In this document: piece by piece, positions 37,601-43,570 of the stretch
Layout: each line of letters opens with the position of its first letter
How positions within the stretch are numbered: position 1 is the first letter of the stretch
Assembly (NCBI RefSeq): GCF_002288925.2
Contig: NW_022098076.1
Span: 62,791,908-62,855,907, forward strand
From: Delphinapterus leucas
Taxonomy: Eukaryota > Chordata > Mammalia > Artiodactyla > Monodontidae
Direction: 5' to 3'
Length of the DNA: 64,000 bases
Made by a program: the position numbers and the translations under genes
Notes under the pieces: model-generated
Told to the model about the DNA's origin: nothing
The model's database searches: none
Seen by the model: only the letters and a program-made list of their open reading frames with translations

Positions 37601-40208
37601 ATTTTGTGTCAAAAGAGTAATATATTTGATAAGAAAAACATACATAGTAAATTCAAACATTTTGATGTAACTCTTTTCGGTTCAAAAGGGTTTGCAGTTG
37701 CAACCAAGATTCACATCTTCTGATGGATCACCAGCTCTGATATCAGTAAATAATCACCCCTCCTCCAGTCCTTCAAGACTTCTGGATTCAGTAGGAAGTG
37801 CTGTAATGAATAATAATTCTCTGCTGCTTGGTCAAACTCATTGCCTTCAAACAGATACATGCCTAACCCAAAACAATAGTATTTCCTCTACCATGGGTAA
37901 CCTTCCAGGACCCGATCAAAATCTGGTTGCAGTGGATCAGCTGGTGGAAGTTGGAGATGTTGAGGATACAGAGAATCTGGAAGGAAATGTTCATCGGATT
38001 CTGCTGGGAAATGTTCAGACCATTCCAATACAGATTATAGACAGCGACCCAGCTCTCAGTAAGTTAAAATCATATGATTTTATTTTTTTTAACCTTTATG
38101 GACTATCATCACTATTACACTAGAGAGAAAAAAACTGTCATTTCTACTCAGTGGGTTTATAATAATAAATCAAGTAAAACCAGGAGAAAAAGGGAAGAAA
38201 TTTGGTGACCATGAGTTTAATAACTTTTAAACATTTTAATGTTTTTCTTTATCAAAATTATTCATTCCCTAATTACCTAGTTTTACATGGAAAATCTGTG
38301 GTGATGTGAAATCAGGAAGGTCATTTTTTTTTTTTTTTAGGAAGGTCATTTTTGAATGCATGAAAAAAAATTAGAGAAACTCTAAAAGGAAAACTATTTA
38401 GTGTAAAGGTTATTATGGAAAAATTGATACACACACACAAAGAAAAATGGGATGAAGTTGGCAGATGTAAAGGTTAAAAGGAGGATTTTGAATTATAGAC
38501 TTAAATGTTGAGTTCTATAGAAATTGAAAGGGAACTAGTAAGACTTGGGGACTTGGTTTTAATCCAAGACTTTGTTGCCTTCACTTTGGAATGAACCCAG
38601 TCAACATAGTAATAAATTCTGTTAACTGCTACTTGACCTATGCCACTTCTTTTCACACAAATTGTTCTGGATTGGGCATTTTTGTGGGAAAAGATCTGCA
38701 GTTTGCTTTGAAGAACAAAAGTCTTCATAGAATTATCCTTAGAACATACATTTTTCCCTCCATGTGTGAGATAGTGCCTTCCAGAAAAAAATCATTGGCT
38801 TTTAAATTTATAGGAAGCATACTTTTAAGAAAATTTCTCCAGAGGGCTGTGGCAGTTGTCTTTAGGAACTTTAGGAGAAGAGAGAGAAAAGGAATATACA
38901 TGAACTAATCCTCACAACTACTCCATGAAATAGCTAGTAGTGTCCCCATTCTACAGATGAGGAGACCAAGACTCTGGGAGGTTAAGTAATTGCCTAAAAA
39001 ATCACATCTAGTAAGTGACAGAGAGGGCATTTAAACCCGGACCTGTCTGCCTCCAAAACTTCTTCCAGTTCTAAGATCTCTCGTCCGTCCATTGTGCCAA
39101 GGTTTTCTGGGAGCTGTAATTCAGATTGCCTTAAAGGAGTCCCTCTTTGGATCTGAACTTGCATGATCTATCAAGTTAGATCATGATTTTAGGGACTACT
39201 TCACCTAAATATGAATTCTCAGGATCACTCAAATCCATCCTCTACTGGTTTTCTCGATATGGTGTAGGCTAAACTCTAACACACCTGTATGTGACAAGCA
39301 TTAGGTGTGTTCAACACACTTTTCTGAGCAAGTATAGTCCCCTTGACCTTGGTTCCCCATAGCAACTGAAAAACTGATATTCCTGAGAAAGAGAAAGATT
39401 TTATCTTAGGTATCCCACCTGCCAGATCACAGTAGTGTTGCTGGTTTGCTACATTTACATTAATTTGGTCATAAGTACTTTGAAATCAGAATGGTAGTAC
39501 ATTCTGAAATGTTTCGCATAAGCAAACACATAGCTTGTGCAGCTAAGTCAGAGCTATCATTTAAGATGTTGCATATTTTTTCTGAAGTATTTAAGTAGTG
39601 TGGTTTCTTTAGGGAGACAACATTGAGTGAGTATGGAGACCATATGAGAATGGTAACACATCAGTGGATTTGTAGTATATGTTTGCTGTTTGTAAAAAAA
39701 AAAATCATTTTCAAATAATGAGAGGCTTCCTGACTTTTAGTCACACATATTTTTAAAGACAGTTGAGTTTAAATATGAAATATTCCTCATAATTTTATCA
39801 AATTATGGACTGATTTTCGGTCAAAGAATCTTTTGAAGAGTGTAACTTTGCAGTTTTCTTGGTCTCTTTTTTTTTCCGTACTGAAGGAATTTAATATGAA
39901 TGACCGTTAAGATGTCAGAAGCATTGAGTTCTCAAATACACCAACTGATTTTCTAAATTACTTGATTCTTTTTCCAAACTACTGTTGTTGTTTTTTTTGC
40001 CTTGCTTCTAAATTCATATAATTCTAAAGATTCCAGTATTATAAATTATATTAACCCTTAGGGTTTTTCTTTTATGTTCGGTTTTAAAGTTGAAGAAAGT
40101 CCAGAAGGTACCATTTCTGTGAACCAAGTTAAGCAAGAACCCAAAGAACCAGCATTATCTATGGAAGCAAAAAAAAAATTGGACTGTAAGAAATTGTCTG
40201 CTACATAA
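7603..40208 (+). CDS. CARF: CARF, calcium-responsive transcription factor (14 coding exons, spliced)
   Basis: CARF is a nuclear DNA-binding activator first described as binding a calcium response element in the BDNF promoter in neurons. Joining the 14 exons listed separately gives an uninterrupted 724-residue protein; the human protein is about the same length. All introns are GT-AG and phases match (0,0,1,2,0,1,2,2,2,0,1,0,1). Residues about 75-140 are rich in Q, T and V, as in activation domains. The central conserved ALS2CR8-type region runs from about 200 to 450, with Cys207, Cys212, Cys223, Cys285, Cys307 and Cys314 as possible metal ligands (inference). Residues 450-685 are Ser/Thr/Asn rich. 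The C-terminus has a V-K-Q-E sumoylation consensus at 699-702. Start at 7603: first in-frame ATG after a stop at 7564, with A at -3 and G at +4. Identity rests on many recognised blocks, so confidence is high. Confidence 0.96.
7681..8138 (+). other. CARF intron between coding exons 1 and 2
   Basis: 458 bp of AT-rich sequence ending in a T tract and AG. No repeat seen. Confidence 0.85.
8139..8363 (+). CDS. CARF: CARF coding exon 2
   Basis: Codes residues 27-101. Acceptor is a long T tract ending gcaaaag at 8138; donor GTGAGT at 8364. It contains the stretch [20 protein letters not shown] and the following Q-rich segment, typical of the CARF amino-terminal region. Phase 0 at both ends (75 codons). 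The open frame extends upstream to 8043 but that part is intron. Confidence 0.95.
8364..9884 (+). other. CARF intron, repeat-poor part
   Basis: Mostly unique AT-rich sequence. About 8960-9110 looks like the A-rich 3' end of an old L1. The open frames at 9436-9678 and 9487-9978 show no recognisable protein. Confidence 0.5.
9885..10020 (-). mobile_element. Old L1 3' UTR fragment, antisense
   Basis: The blocks agcagttttaggttcacagc and agagagtttccatatacccc are typical of old mammalian L1 3' ends in antisense. Confidence 0.65.
10021..10765. other. CARF intron, nothing recognised
   Basis: AT-rich with short T runs. No gene, RNA or clear repeat found. Confidence 0.5.
10770..10905 (+). mobile_element. 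MIR SINE, sense
   Basis: The order gtggttaaaaggagtcagac, tgcttgggtttgaatttcag, then a decayed ttaccttg and tttccgcatgtataaaatg matches the MIR core. Diverged, as expected for this ancient family. Confidence 0.75.
11012..12054 (-). pseudogene. Mariner transposase, frameshifted, first catalytic Asp lost
   Basis: The cut-and-paste transposase. The main open frame (11776-11012, 254 residues) holds the catalytic domain: TGNEKW (N65, where the family has Asp), HQDNARPH (D157) and YSPDIAPSD (D192), with the 34-residue spacing of DD34D mariners. The amino-terminal DNA-binding part can be read in other frames up to a likely start Met at 12054, giving a total near the usual 345 codons. Frameshifts plus loss of the first Asp make it inactive. 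Confidence 0.9.
12096..12340 (+). mobile_element. CHR-type SINE, sense, nested in the mariner
   Basis: tRNA-like head (ggactttcctggcagcgcag), then the repeated gcaactaaggagcccac body and an A tail. A perfect 18 bp repeat, AAAAATTCACCAATTTTG, flanks it at 12078-12095 and 12341-12358. It interrupts the mariner just upstream of its transposase start. Confidence 0.95.
12501..12970. other. CARF intron, nothing recognised
   Basis: AT-rich sequence with no gene or clear repeat. Confidence 0.5.
12971..13206. mobile_element. Mariner-like miniature inverted-repeat element
   Basis: About 236 bp with imperfect inverted ends: left ATCCAGAAAGTCTGGAAATA, right reading inward as ACCCAAAAGTCTGAAAACAT. Both are next to TA. 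There is no transposase frame. The ends resemble Tc1/mariner termini; the exact family is not assigned. Confidence 0.6.
13455..13630 (+). mobile_element. MIR SINE, sense
   Basis: Blocks ggttaagatcataggacata, gttttgaatcctagctttac, accactta and ttttcatctataaagtgaag match the MIR order. It ends about 70 bp before CARF coding exon 3. Confidence 0.75.
13702..13822 (+). CDS. CARF: CARF coding exon 3
   Basis: Codes residues 102-141 plus one base of codon 142. Acceptor tctccaag ends at 13701; donor GTGAGT at 13823. The peptide [20 protein letters not shown] continues the Q/V-rich amino-terminal activation-like region. It follows a 5.3 kb intron that holds the mariner and two MIR elements. Confidence 0.95.
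13823..14288 (+). other. CARF intron, unique part
   Basis: No gene or repeat recognised before the paired SINEs. Confidence 0.5.
14289..14609 (-). mobile_element. CHR SINE, long form, antisense
   Basis: Starts with a T/TTTA-rich tail, then ttttggctgcattgggtctt and the CHR body in reverse, ending ggaagtcc. Diverged from neighbours, so not a recent duplication. Confidence 0.92.
14610..14953 (-). mobile_element. CHR SINE, long form, antisense, adjacent to the previous copy
   Basis: Begins directly after the previous copy with its own T-rich tail, and ends ggaagtcc at about 14952. The same orientation head-to-tail suggests one SINE inserted into the other's A tail. Confidence 0.92.
14954..15525 (+). 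other. CARF intron, unique part
   Basis: AT-rich and T/C-rich at first, ending in the acceptor of coding exon 4. No repeat recognised. Confidence 0.5.
15526..15655 (+). CDS. CARF: CARF coding exon 4
   Basis: Codes residues 142-184 and two bases of codon 185 ([20 protein letters not shown] and on). Acceptor attgttaag ends at 15525; donor GTGAGT at 15656. Phase 1 in, phase 2 out. Confidence 0.95.
15656..16502 (+). other. CARF intron between coding exons 4 and 5
   Basis: AT-rich; no repeat or gene recognised before the microsatellite. Confidence 0.6.
16503..16523. repeat. (TG)n microsatellite
   Basis: About ten TG units, 40 bp upstream of the coding exon 5 acceptor, followed by AT repeats and a C run. 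It lies in the zone where a branch point and pyrimidine tract are expected. Confidence 0.95.
16563..16647 (+). CDS. CARF: CARF coding exon 5
   Basis: Codes residues 185-213, ending [13 protein letters not shown], the start of the conserved central region with Cys207 and Cys212. The acceptor is a C-rich tract ending cccatcccag at 16562, just downstream of a (TG)n microsatellite. Donor GTGAGT at 16648. Phase 2 in, phase 0 out. Confidence 0.96.
16780..18240 (+). mobile_element. LINE2 fragment, sense, split by a SINE
   Basis: The segment 17000-17300 resembles L2 ORF2 (block tcccaaatctctatcaccag, then a leucine-rich decayed frame), and 18120-18240 resembles the L2 3' end (ctttttgaggaaaaggac). Strongly diverged; edges approximate. 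Confidence 0.65.
17862..18069 (-). mobile_element. CHR-type SINE, antisense
   Basis: TTTA-rich tail, ttgcagctcacgggctcctt body, ending ggaagtcc. Flanked by a perfect 15 bp repeat TTATCTCTTAAAATT at 17847-17861 and 18070-18084. Confidence 0.93.
18241..19589 (+). other. CARF intron, nothing recognised
   Basis: AT-rich. No repeat family, RNA or extra exon seen. The minus-strand frame at 19486-19701 is the antisense shadow of coding exon 6. Confidence 0.5.
19590..19779 (+). CDS. CARF: CARF coding exon 6
   Basis: Codes residues 214-276 plus one base ([20 protein letters not shown] onward). It contains Cys223, His236 and the W-rich, basic segment around [20 protein letters not shown]. Acceptor acatgcag ends at 19589; donor GTACTT at 19780. 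This is core DNA-binding-region sequence of the family. Confidence 0.96.
19780..20579 (+). other. CARF intron, nothing recognised
   Basis: AT-rich. A near-duplicate ttatatagtgtataactcag / ttatatagaattc pair around 20190-20270 hints at minor internal repetition. Confidence 0.4.
20580..21040 (-). mobile_element. Old L1 fragment, antisense
   Basis: Blocks such as aggttgtttccaatttttca and caaagaattctatggtctaa match the antisense 3' part of old mammalian L1s. Confidence 0.65.
21553..21642. repeat. Imperfect tandem duplication, unit about 49 bp
   Basis: The block caggaaattccagatat followed by tttcatc-taattactaaa occurs twice in a row, with a few changes. Confidence 0.75.
21728..21854 (-). mobile_element. 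Truncated CHR-type SINE, antisense
   Basis: T tail, ggccacgctgcatggcatgt, then ccctgcagtggaagcgtgg and a decayed end aagaagtct. Near-repeats aacagtcattt / aacagtaattt flank it. Confidence 0.8.
21951..22012. repeat. Perfect 31 bp tandem duplication
   Basis: Unit accaagtttatggatcaaat plus 11 bases at 21951-21981, repeated exactly at 21982-22012. Confidence 0.95.
22361..22707 (-). mobile_element. CHR SINE, long form, antisense
   Basis: ttttggctgtgttgagtctt start, full CHR body, ends gtgaagtcc. Near-repeats attattgttt / agtattgtttc flank it. Confidence 0.92.
23017..23328 (-). mobile_element. CHR SINE, antisense, diverged
   Basis: Tail of TTTA units, ggctgcattgggtcttagtt, repeated gtggcacgtgggct units, ends gaagtccct. 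More diverged than its neighbours. Confidence 0.9.
23430..23945 (-). mobile_element. MaLR-type LTR (MLT1-like), antisense
   Basis: About 515 bp beginning near tactgtaacaaattacccca and ending gaggctggtaatcaca. Blocks aacaacaaacatttattgtc and gagccatcttagagg are those of old mammalian MLT1-type LTRs in reverse. No internal retroviral sequence adjoins it. Confidence 0.65.
23946..24353 (+). other. CARF intron before coding exon 7
   Basis: AT-rich; no repeat recognised. Confidence 0.5.
24354..24474 (+). CDS. CARF: CARF coding exon 7
   Basis: Codes residues 277-316 with split codons at both ends ([20 protein letters not shown] onward). Three cysteines (285, 307, 314) sit among basic residues, consistent with a zinc-binding DNA-contact module (inference). 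Acceptor ggcccacag ends at 24353; donor GTAAGC at 24475. Phase 1 in, phase 2 out. Confidence 0.96.
24490..25500 (-). mobile_element. Old L1 antisense, interrupted by a younger L1 3' end
   Basis: Outer parts (24490-24887, 25080-25500) resemble old antisense L1 sequence. Within it, about 24888-25075, is a clearer L1 3' end (ttgaagtatagttgatttac, cagcaaagtgattcagttat), also antisense. Confidence 0.65.
25824..25905. repeat. Tandem duplication, 41 bp units
   Basis: Unit gaccattaaacaaaac...cagtgta at 25824-25864 is repeated at 25865-25905 with four changes. Confidence 0.92.
25965..26640 (-). mobile_element. LINE2 fragment, antisense
   Basis: 3'-end block tgagtatctgctctgtgccc at 25984, and the inner block agtaatccaggtgtgaggtg near 26590, match L2 in reverse. 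Diverged. Confidence 0.65.
26894..27037 (+). CDS. CARF: CARF coding exon 8
   Basis: Codes residues 317-364 ([20 protein letters not shown] onward), a Lys/Arg-rich part of the conserved region. Acceptor ttataaaaag ends at 26893, with a T/C-rich tract upstream; donor GTATGA at 27038. Phase 2 at both ends. Confidence 0.95.
27038..28380 (+). other. CARF intron, unique, with an AT palindrome
   Basis: No gene or clear repeat apart from the inverted repeat at 27478-27530. The open frames at 26829-27155 and 27238-27429 are intron extensions of exon 8 or chance frames. Confidence 0.5.
27478..27530. repeat. AT-rich inverted repeat
   Basis: Left arm TTTAAATAAGAAATATTTAA and right arm TTAAATATTTCTTATTTAAA are exact inverses around a short ATATTT-type centre. 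Confidence 0.9.
28381..28672 (-). mobile_element. CHR SINE, antisense
   Basis: A T run of about 22, ttttggctgtgttgggtctt, body, ends gggaagccc. It ends about 50 bp upstream of CARF coding exon 9. The Arg/Ala-rich minus-strand frame at 28401-28631 is SINE sequence, not a gene. Confidence 0.93.
28724..28957 (+). CDS. CARF: CARF coding exon 9
   Basis: Codes residues 365-442 ([20 protein letters not shown] onward), then a Ser/Pro-rich linker, an acidic EEEE-like patch and the segment [20 protein letters not shown]. Acceptor tttcttgtcag ends at 28723, only about 50 bp after a CHR SINE; donor GTACTG at 28958. Confidence 0.96.
28958..29419 (+). other. CARF intron, nothing recognised
   Basis: AT-rich; no gene or clear repeat. 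Confidence 0.5.
29420..29625 (-). mobile_element. MIR SINE, antisense
   Basis: Blocks tattgtgctaagcacttata, tgatctcatttattctta, cattctgcagatgaggaaat and gactcagggtggttaaag follow the reverse MIR order. Confidence 0.82.
30075..30345 (+). mobile_element. MIR SINE, sense, split by a mariner miniature element
   Basis: MIR blocks tcttacttactagctaggtg and tataactttgggaaaatg lie left of the insertion; cagttctctcatctgtaaag, cctcacaggattatagtgtg and gtgcctggcatt lie right. Confidence 0.8.
30131..30209. mobile_element. Mariner-derived palindromic miniature element (about 80 bp)
   Basis: Inverted arms TTGGCCAAAAAGTTC and GAACTTTTTGGCCAA with the inner ATTCGGATTTT / AAAACCCAAACGAA also pairing. These are the ends of the same mariner family as the 10939-12500 copy, with almost no interior. 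It interrupts a MIR. Confidence 0.9.
30625..30787 (+). CDS. CARF: CARF coding exon 10
   Basis: Codes residues 443-497 ([20 protein letters not shown] onward). Acceptor ttctccatag ends at 30624; donor GTATGA at 30788. Phase 2 in, phase 0 out. It ends the well conserved central block. Confidence 0.96.
30788..31756 (+). other. CARF intron, nothing firmly recognised
   Basis: AT-rich; a short catttaacagatatttattg block at 31070 hints at a repeat 3' end. No gene found. Confidence 0.45.
31757..31820 (+). CDS. CARF: CARF coding exon 11
   Basis: A short 64-base exon coding [20 protein letters not shown] and on, residues 498-518. Acceptor cccatttcag ends at 31756; donor GTAGGT at 31821. Phase 0 in, phase 1 out. 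Confidence 0.95.
31821..32512 (+). other. CARF intron upstream of L1
   Basis: About 32030-32330 is T/C-rich. The block ctaatttatggataaggaaaccatgt near 31910 may be a weak MIR core. No gene seen. Confidence 0.45.
32513..34233 (+). pseudogene. L1 ORF2 C-terminal remnant
   Basis: Several frames carry ORF2 protein: [20 protein letters not shown] at 32521, [20 protein letters not shown] in 32776-33075, and the Cys-rich end ([20 protein letters not shown]) in 33415-33921, and [15 protein letters not shown] in 33964-34233. Stops and frameshifts separate them (for example TAG near 32766), so no functional protein is made. Confidence 0.9.
32513..34609 (+). mobile_element. 5'-truncated L1, sense, with poly(A)
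   Basis: Starts inside ORF2 at the reverse transcriptase A-D-D-M motif, continues through the ORF2 C-terminal part and the 3' UTR, and ends with AATAAA at 34589-34594 and an A run at 34601-34609. I could not find a clear target duplication. It lies in the intron before CARF coding exon 12, in sense, so its poly(A) signal could compete with CARF. Confidence 0.92.
34610..35149 (+). other. CARF intron, nothing recognised
   Basis: AT-rich with A runs; no gene or repeat recognised. Confidence 0.45.
35150..36070 (-). mobile_element. LINE2 fragment, antisense
   Basis: Blocks gcagtccaagtgaaaggtga, gggatgactcctgagtttct and ggcatttactgagctcagca follow L2 ORF2 in reverse. Decayed; right edge approximate. 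Confidence 0.65.
36320..36465 (-). mobile_element. MIR SINE, antisense
   Basis: Core block ttacacatgaggaaactgaa flanked by decayed MIR sequence. Confidence 0.7.
36700..36795 (-). mobile_element. LINE2 3' end, antisense
   Basis: Block tatgccaggcattgtcctag then gcactagggttatcaaagat is the L2 3' end in reverse. Confidence 0.6.
37171..37301 (+). CDS. CARF: CARF coding exon 12
   Basis: Codes residues 519-562 ([20 protein letters not shown] onward), a Ser-rich region ending PKIFTQLQ. Acceptor tataatttag ends at 37170; donor GTAAGT at 37302. The 5.35 kb intron before it holds a sense L1 and L2 and MIR fragments. Confidence 0.95.
37302..37688 (+). other. CARF intron between coding exons 12 and 13
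   Basis: 387 bp of AT-rich sequence with no repeat seen. Confidence 0.85.
37689..38058 (+). CDS. CARF: CARF coding exon 13 (largest)
   Basis: Codes residues 563-685 ([20 protein letters not shown] onward), a Ser/Asn-rich region followed by an acidic block around [15 protein letters not shown] and a hydrophobic run [15 protein letters not shown]. Acceptor ttcaaaag ends at 37688; donor GTAAGT at 38059. The region is low in aromatic residues and probably disordered. Confidence 0.96.
38059..38904 (+). other. CARF intron, with a flanked T run
   Basis: Unique sequence. At 38314-38328 and 38339-38353 the 15-mer AGGAAGGTCATTTTT is repeated with only T between. The frames at 38501-38908 are not recognised as protein. 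Confidence 0.5.
38905..39075 (-). mobile_element. MIR SINE, antisense
   Basis: Blocks actaatcctcacaactactc, ccattctacagatgaggaga, gaggttaagtaattgcc and acatctagtaagtgacagag follow MIR in reverse, one of the best preserved here. Confidence 0.85.
39076..40089 (+). other. CARF last intron, unique part
   Basis: No repeat or gene recognised; ends in the acceptor of the last coding exon. Confidence 0.5.
40090..40208 (+). CDS. CARF: CARF last coding exon
   Basis: Codes residues 686-724 and stop TAA at 40206-40208. Acceptor gttttaaag ends at 40089. It contains the V-K-Q-E-P motif (K700), a sumoylation consensus also seen in many transcription factors, and nine A bases coding KKK near the end. The protein ends KKLSAT, the recognised CARF terminus. 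Confidence 0.95.
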
Positions 40209-42062
40209 ATTATTGAAGCTTTTCAGAATTTACAACTCTGGTGACTTCTGATGTCATAAAAAAGAAGGTGAATATTATCAAAGCGCAGCATTGTGATAAG
40301 TGGACTGAAGACTGGTTTAATGAGCAGCTTTAATTTAAAACTGACATATTTGTTGCTAACTCCCTATTTTTACCTTAAGAGATATTTTATTCCTCTTATT
40401 TTGTATAATTCTTATGCTTTTTGATTATCTGATAAGGCCAGTATTTCAAAAGGTCATCTGAACATATCCACTTATCTAATTCATCCTCTGGAAATTAGAT
40501 ATTAATTTTGGTTCTTAAAAAAGAACAACAAAAAAGTATGTGAGTTTGTGTGTGTGTGTGTGGTGAATTTTTTTGAGTTCTGAAAGAGTTATTCCCTCTT
40601 TAAAGTTGTGAAGAAAATTTTTAAATTGGCAGACGGGAGAATATCTGAGGTCTGTCTCATTTGGAAAGAAAAACAACAGATTTTACATCATAACATGAAG
40701 CCCAACATTCACATCTGTGAAAACTATGTGGTTGCATTTTAGCTTCTTCCATTCTAATTTTTATACTTAAAACTACAAACCAGTAGTATACCAATGGTCA
40801 TCTAGTAGAAATTTACAGTGTCTTGGTAAGTACTGAGAGTTTTAACTTGAATCAGATAAGCAAGAAAAATAAATGTTTTTTGCATGGATTTATACAGTAT
40901 TGTAGTTAAAATACTACTTATGGGTTGAAAAATGTAGAAATTGAGAGAATTCAGAAAGAATAATAGAATTCCCTGGTGTTAACAGATAATTAGGGGAACT
41001 TTTTGATATCAGCAGAAGATTTTTCTTTTTTTTTTTTTCCCTATTTTGTATTGAAGATTCAGCTCTGGTTAGAAAAGAATTTAAGTTGTATTTATTTTTC
41101 TGTGCCAGAGTTCTTAATGAATTGATGGTATTAAAATTTATAGTATTTAAAGGTAAAGATTTATAGTTGAAAATTTAGTTCATATTTAAAACTTTAAAAC
41201 AACTGGTGTGTTATATTTGCTTGTTAAATAAGCATATTTACTTCAAATACTGAACAAGTACTAATCAGTATATTCATTATAAGCTTCTCTTTTCCAGAAG
41301 GTTGGTAACCTAGAAATGTCAATTATAACTGTCAAGAAATCACCTAAAGGCTTTTTTTCCCTGTAGAGACCATGTGTGGGTTTATTTAAAAATAAGAATT
41401 TCAAATGGATATTAATGTTTAATATTCAAAGCATGCAGAATATAATATGAAATTCAGCCTTAATACTTTACATGAATATGAGTCTTTTTGTAAGTATATT
41501 TACTTCAAATACTGAATAAGTACTAATCAGTATATTCATTATAAGCTACTTGTTTCTATAAGGCTGGCGAACTGGAAATGTCAATTATAGCTGTCAAGAA
41601 ATCAACCTAAAGCCTTTTTTCCCCCGGAGATCATTTGTGGGTATATTTAAATTTTTATTTAAAAGTAATAAGCATTTCCAATGGATATTAATGTTTAATA
41701 TTCAAAGCATGCAGAATGTAAAATTTAACCTTAATACTTTATATAACTATGAGTCTTTTTGGCTTTTCTAAGTTCAATCTCCCATTCTTAATTCACTTTA
41801 ATTGTTTCAGGTACACAACATGTATCTAAGTATAAAGTACTGTTATGTTAGAAGCAGATGGAATTATAAAATTCCTTGCTCTTTATATTTATACCCTATT
41901 TAACATAAAAGTTATTTATACCTATATTTAATGCAAAGTTAATATTCAGTTACATATATAATTTTTTAATAAGAATTGCTTTTATTTTTCCTAAGAATTG
42001 AAAATACTTGATGTCAGCATTTATAGAGGCAGGCTGCCAAATCTATGTTATGCTAAGTTAAA
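40209..42062 (+). other. CARF 3' UTR and downstream DNA
   Basis: AT-rich non-coding sequence after the stop. A candidate poly(A) signal AATAAA lies at 40868-40873; the real cleavage site cannot be fixed by eye and the UTR may extend further. A (TG)n run lies at about 40546-40562. The interval includes the tandem duplication listed at 41226-41762. Confidence 0.5.
41226..41762. repeat. Tandem duplication, two units of about 265-272 bp
   Basis: Unit 1 (about 41226-41490) and unit 2 (about 41491-41762) share the same order of blocks: an atatttacttcaaatactga start, a ctaatcagtatattcattat block, a gtcaagaaatc block, an aatggatattaatgtttaat block and a final atgagtctttttg. The copies differ at many sites and unit 2 carries small insertions, so the duplication is not recent. 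It does not look like a known dispersed repeat. Confidence 0.85.
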
Positions 42063-42071
42063 CACAACTCT

Positions 42072-42276
42072 AGGGCTTCCCTGGTGGCGCAGTGGTTGAG
42101 AGTCCGCCTGCCGATGCAGGGGACACGGGTTCGTGCCCTGGTCCGGGAAGATCCCACATGCCGCGGGGCGGCTGGGCCCGTGAGCCATGGCCGCTGAGCC
42201 TGCGTGTCCGGAGCCTGTGCTCCGCAATGGGAGAGGCCACAACAGTGAGAGGCCCGCGTACAGCAAAAAAAACCCC
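42072..42276 (+). mobile_element. CHR SINE, short form, sense
   Basis: tRNA-like head gggcttccctggtggcgcag with A- and B-box-like parts (tggcgcagtgg, gggttcgtgcc), ends in an A run. The repeat CACAACTCT flanks it at 42063-42071 and 42277-42285. One of only two sense CHR copies here and apparently young. Confidence 0.95.
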
Positions 42277-42285
42277 CACAACTCT

Positions 42286-43532
42286 TAGTTACCTCAAGCC
42301 CAGTTTTCTCTTAGTCTGTGTGTACTTAAAGGGTATAAGTCCCAATTAATTTATAGTTTAGTGTTGCATTGTGGGTAATATTCATTTCATTTGTTATTTC
42401 TAGTTTTTATGGAAACTTTTTTCAAGGTTTTAAATAATCTTTACCTTTCATTAATGACGATAGTTTATTATAGTCTATTGAACTATATTCCTTTGGAGAC
42501 ATTCCTTTTTGATGTTGCTAAGGAGAAATGCTTGTTAAGATACAAACTCTAGTCAGTTACTTAGGAGGATGAGAGATGTCAGAGGATCCAGACTTTAGCA
42601 CTTGGTCAAGAACAAAACATAGTTTAAAAACATTTCTCACTTAATTCTATGTGAATGTCTCTTCTGATACTTCTTTTACGAGGACAGAAAGTTGCAGTGA
42701 ATCTTCCCCACAAACAAAAAGAAAAAAAAAAGAGCATGAAGGTTTAAATCCCTAATTGTATACTCTTTTGGTTTTTAGGTAGGAACTGGAACTATCAATA
42801 TTTTCATGTAAGTATTTTAATGAGTAGCTCTTTAAAAATGGTTTCTAAATTAATTTTTAAAAATTAATTTGTCCTCCAAATGCATGTTCAGTCACAGTAT
42901 ATTGGTATTGTATTTTAAAGGTGCTTAGCATTGCTTTTTTAAAAGTATGTTTACGTTTTTTAAATATTCAGTTAATTTTAAAATGCACAGGGTATTAAAT
43001 ACAGCGCATAAAGTTTTCAGTATCTGTATTTGGCATTCTCCTAACAGCTCTGCAGCAAAGTTTGACATACGCTCTTTTGTGTCATGTATTACAAGGTGTA
43101 ATATCTGTAGTAGAAAGTTGGATGTTCAAAACAAGCAGTTAGAATTCATAATTACAGCTGAGCTTGTTTCTTTATTGTAGTTATCATTATAACTAAGCCT
43201 CCAAGTGAACATTATATATACTACAGTGAATTATAGATAAACACAGACATGGTGGGTCCTTCCCTCAATATTGATTTTCTGTGTAGGCAGTTAACATACT
43301 TAAAAGAAAAAGCCTTTATGTCTTATACAAGGTAAATGTTTTCTAAAAGTCACAAAATGATAGAAAATAGTCTTGGTGATATGGTCCTGCATTAGAGTTT
43401 CTAATCTTGAGGCCTACCAGCTTGTGTTTCATCTTTATATCCTGTCAAAATACATACTTAATCATGTGAATATGAGAAAGATGCAGTTTAATTTTGTACC
43501 GGGTTTTTTAAAAGTTAAAAAATGTGTGTATA

Positions 43533-43570
<38 letters not shown>

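Noticed and set aside
38591..38908. A 105-residue frame in the last CARF intron as an alternative exon
   Set aside because: No flanking splice sites with matching phase and no recognisable sequence.
42072..42150. tRNA-like head of the SINE as a tRNA gene
   Set aside because: It has A- and B-box-like parts but is the SINE promoter, followed by a SINE body and A tail, with no proper cloverleaf.
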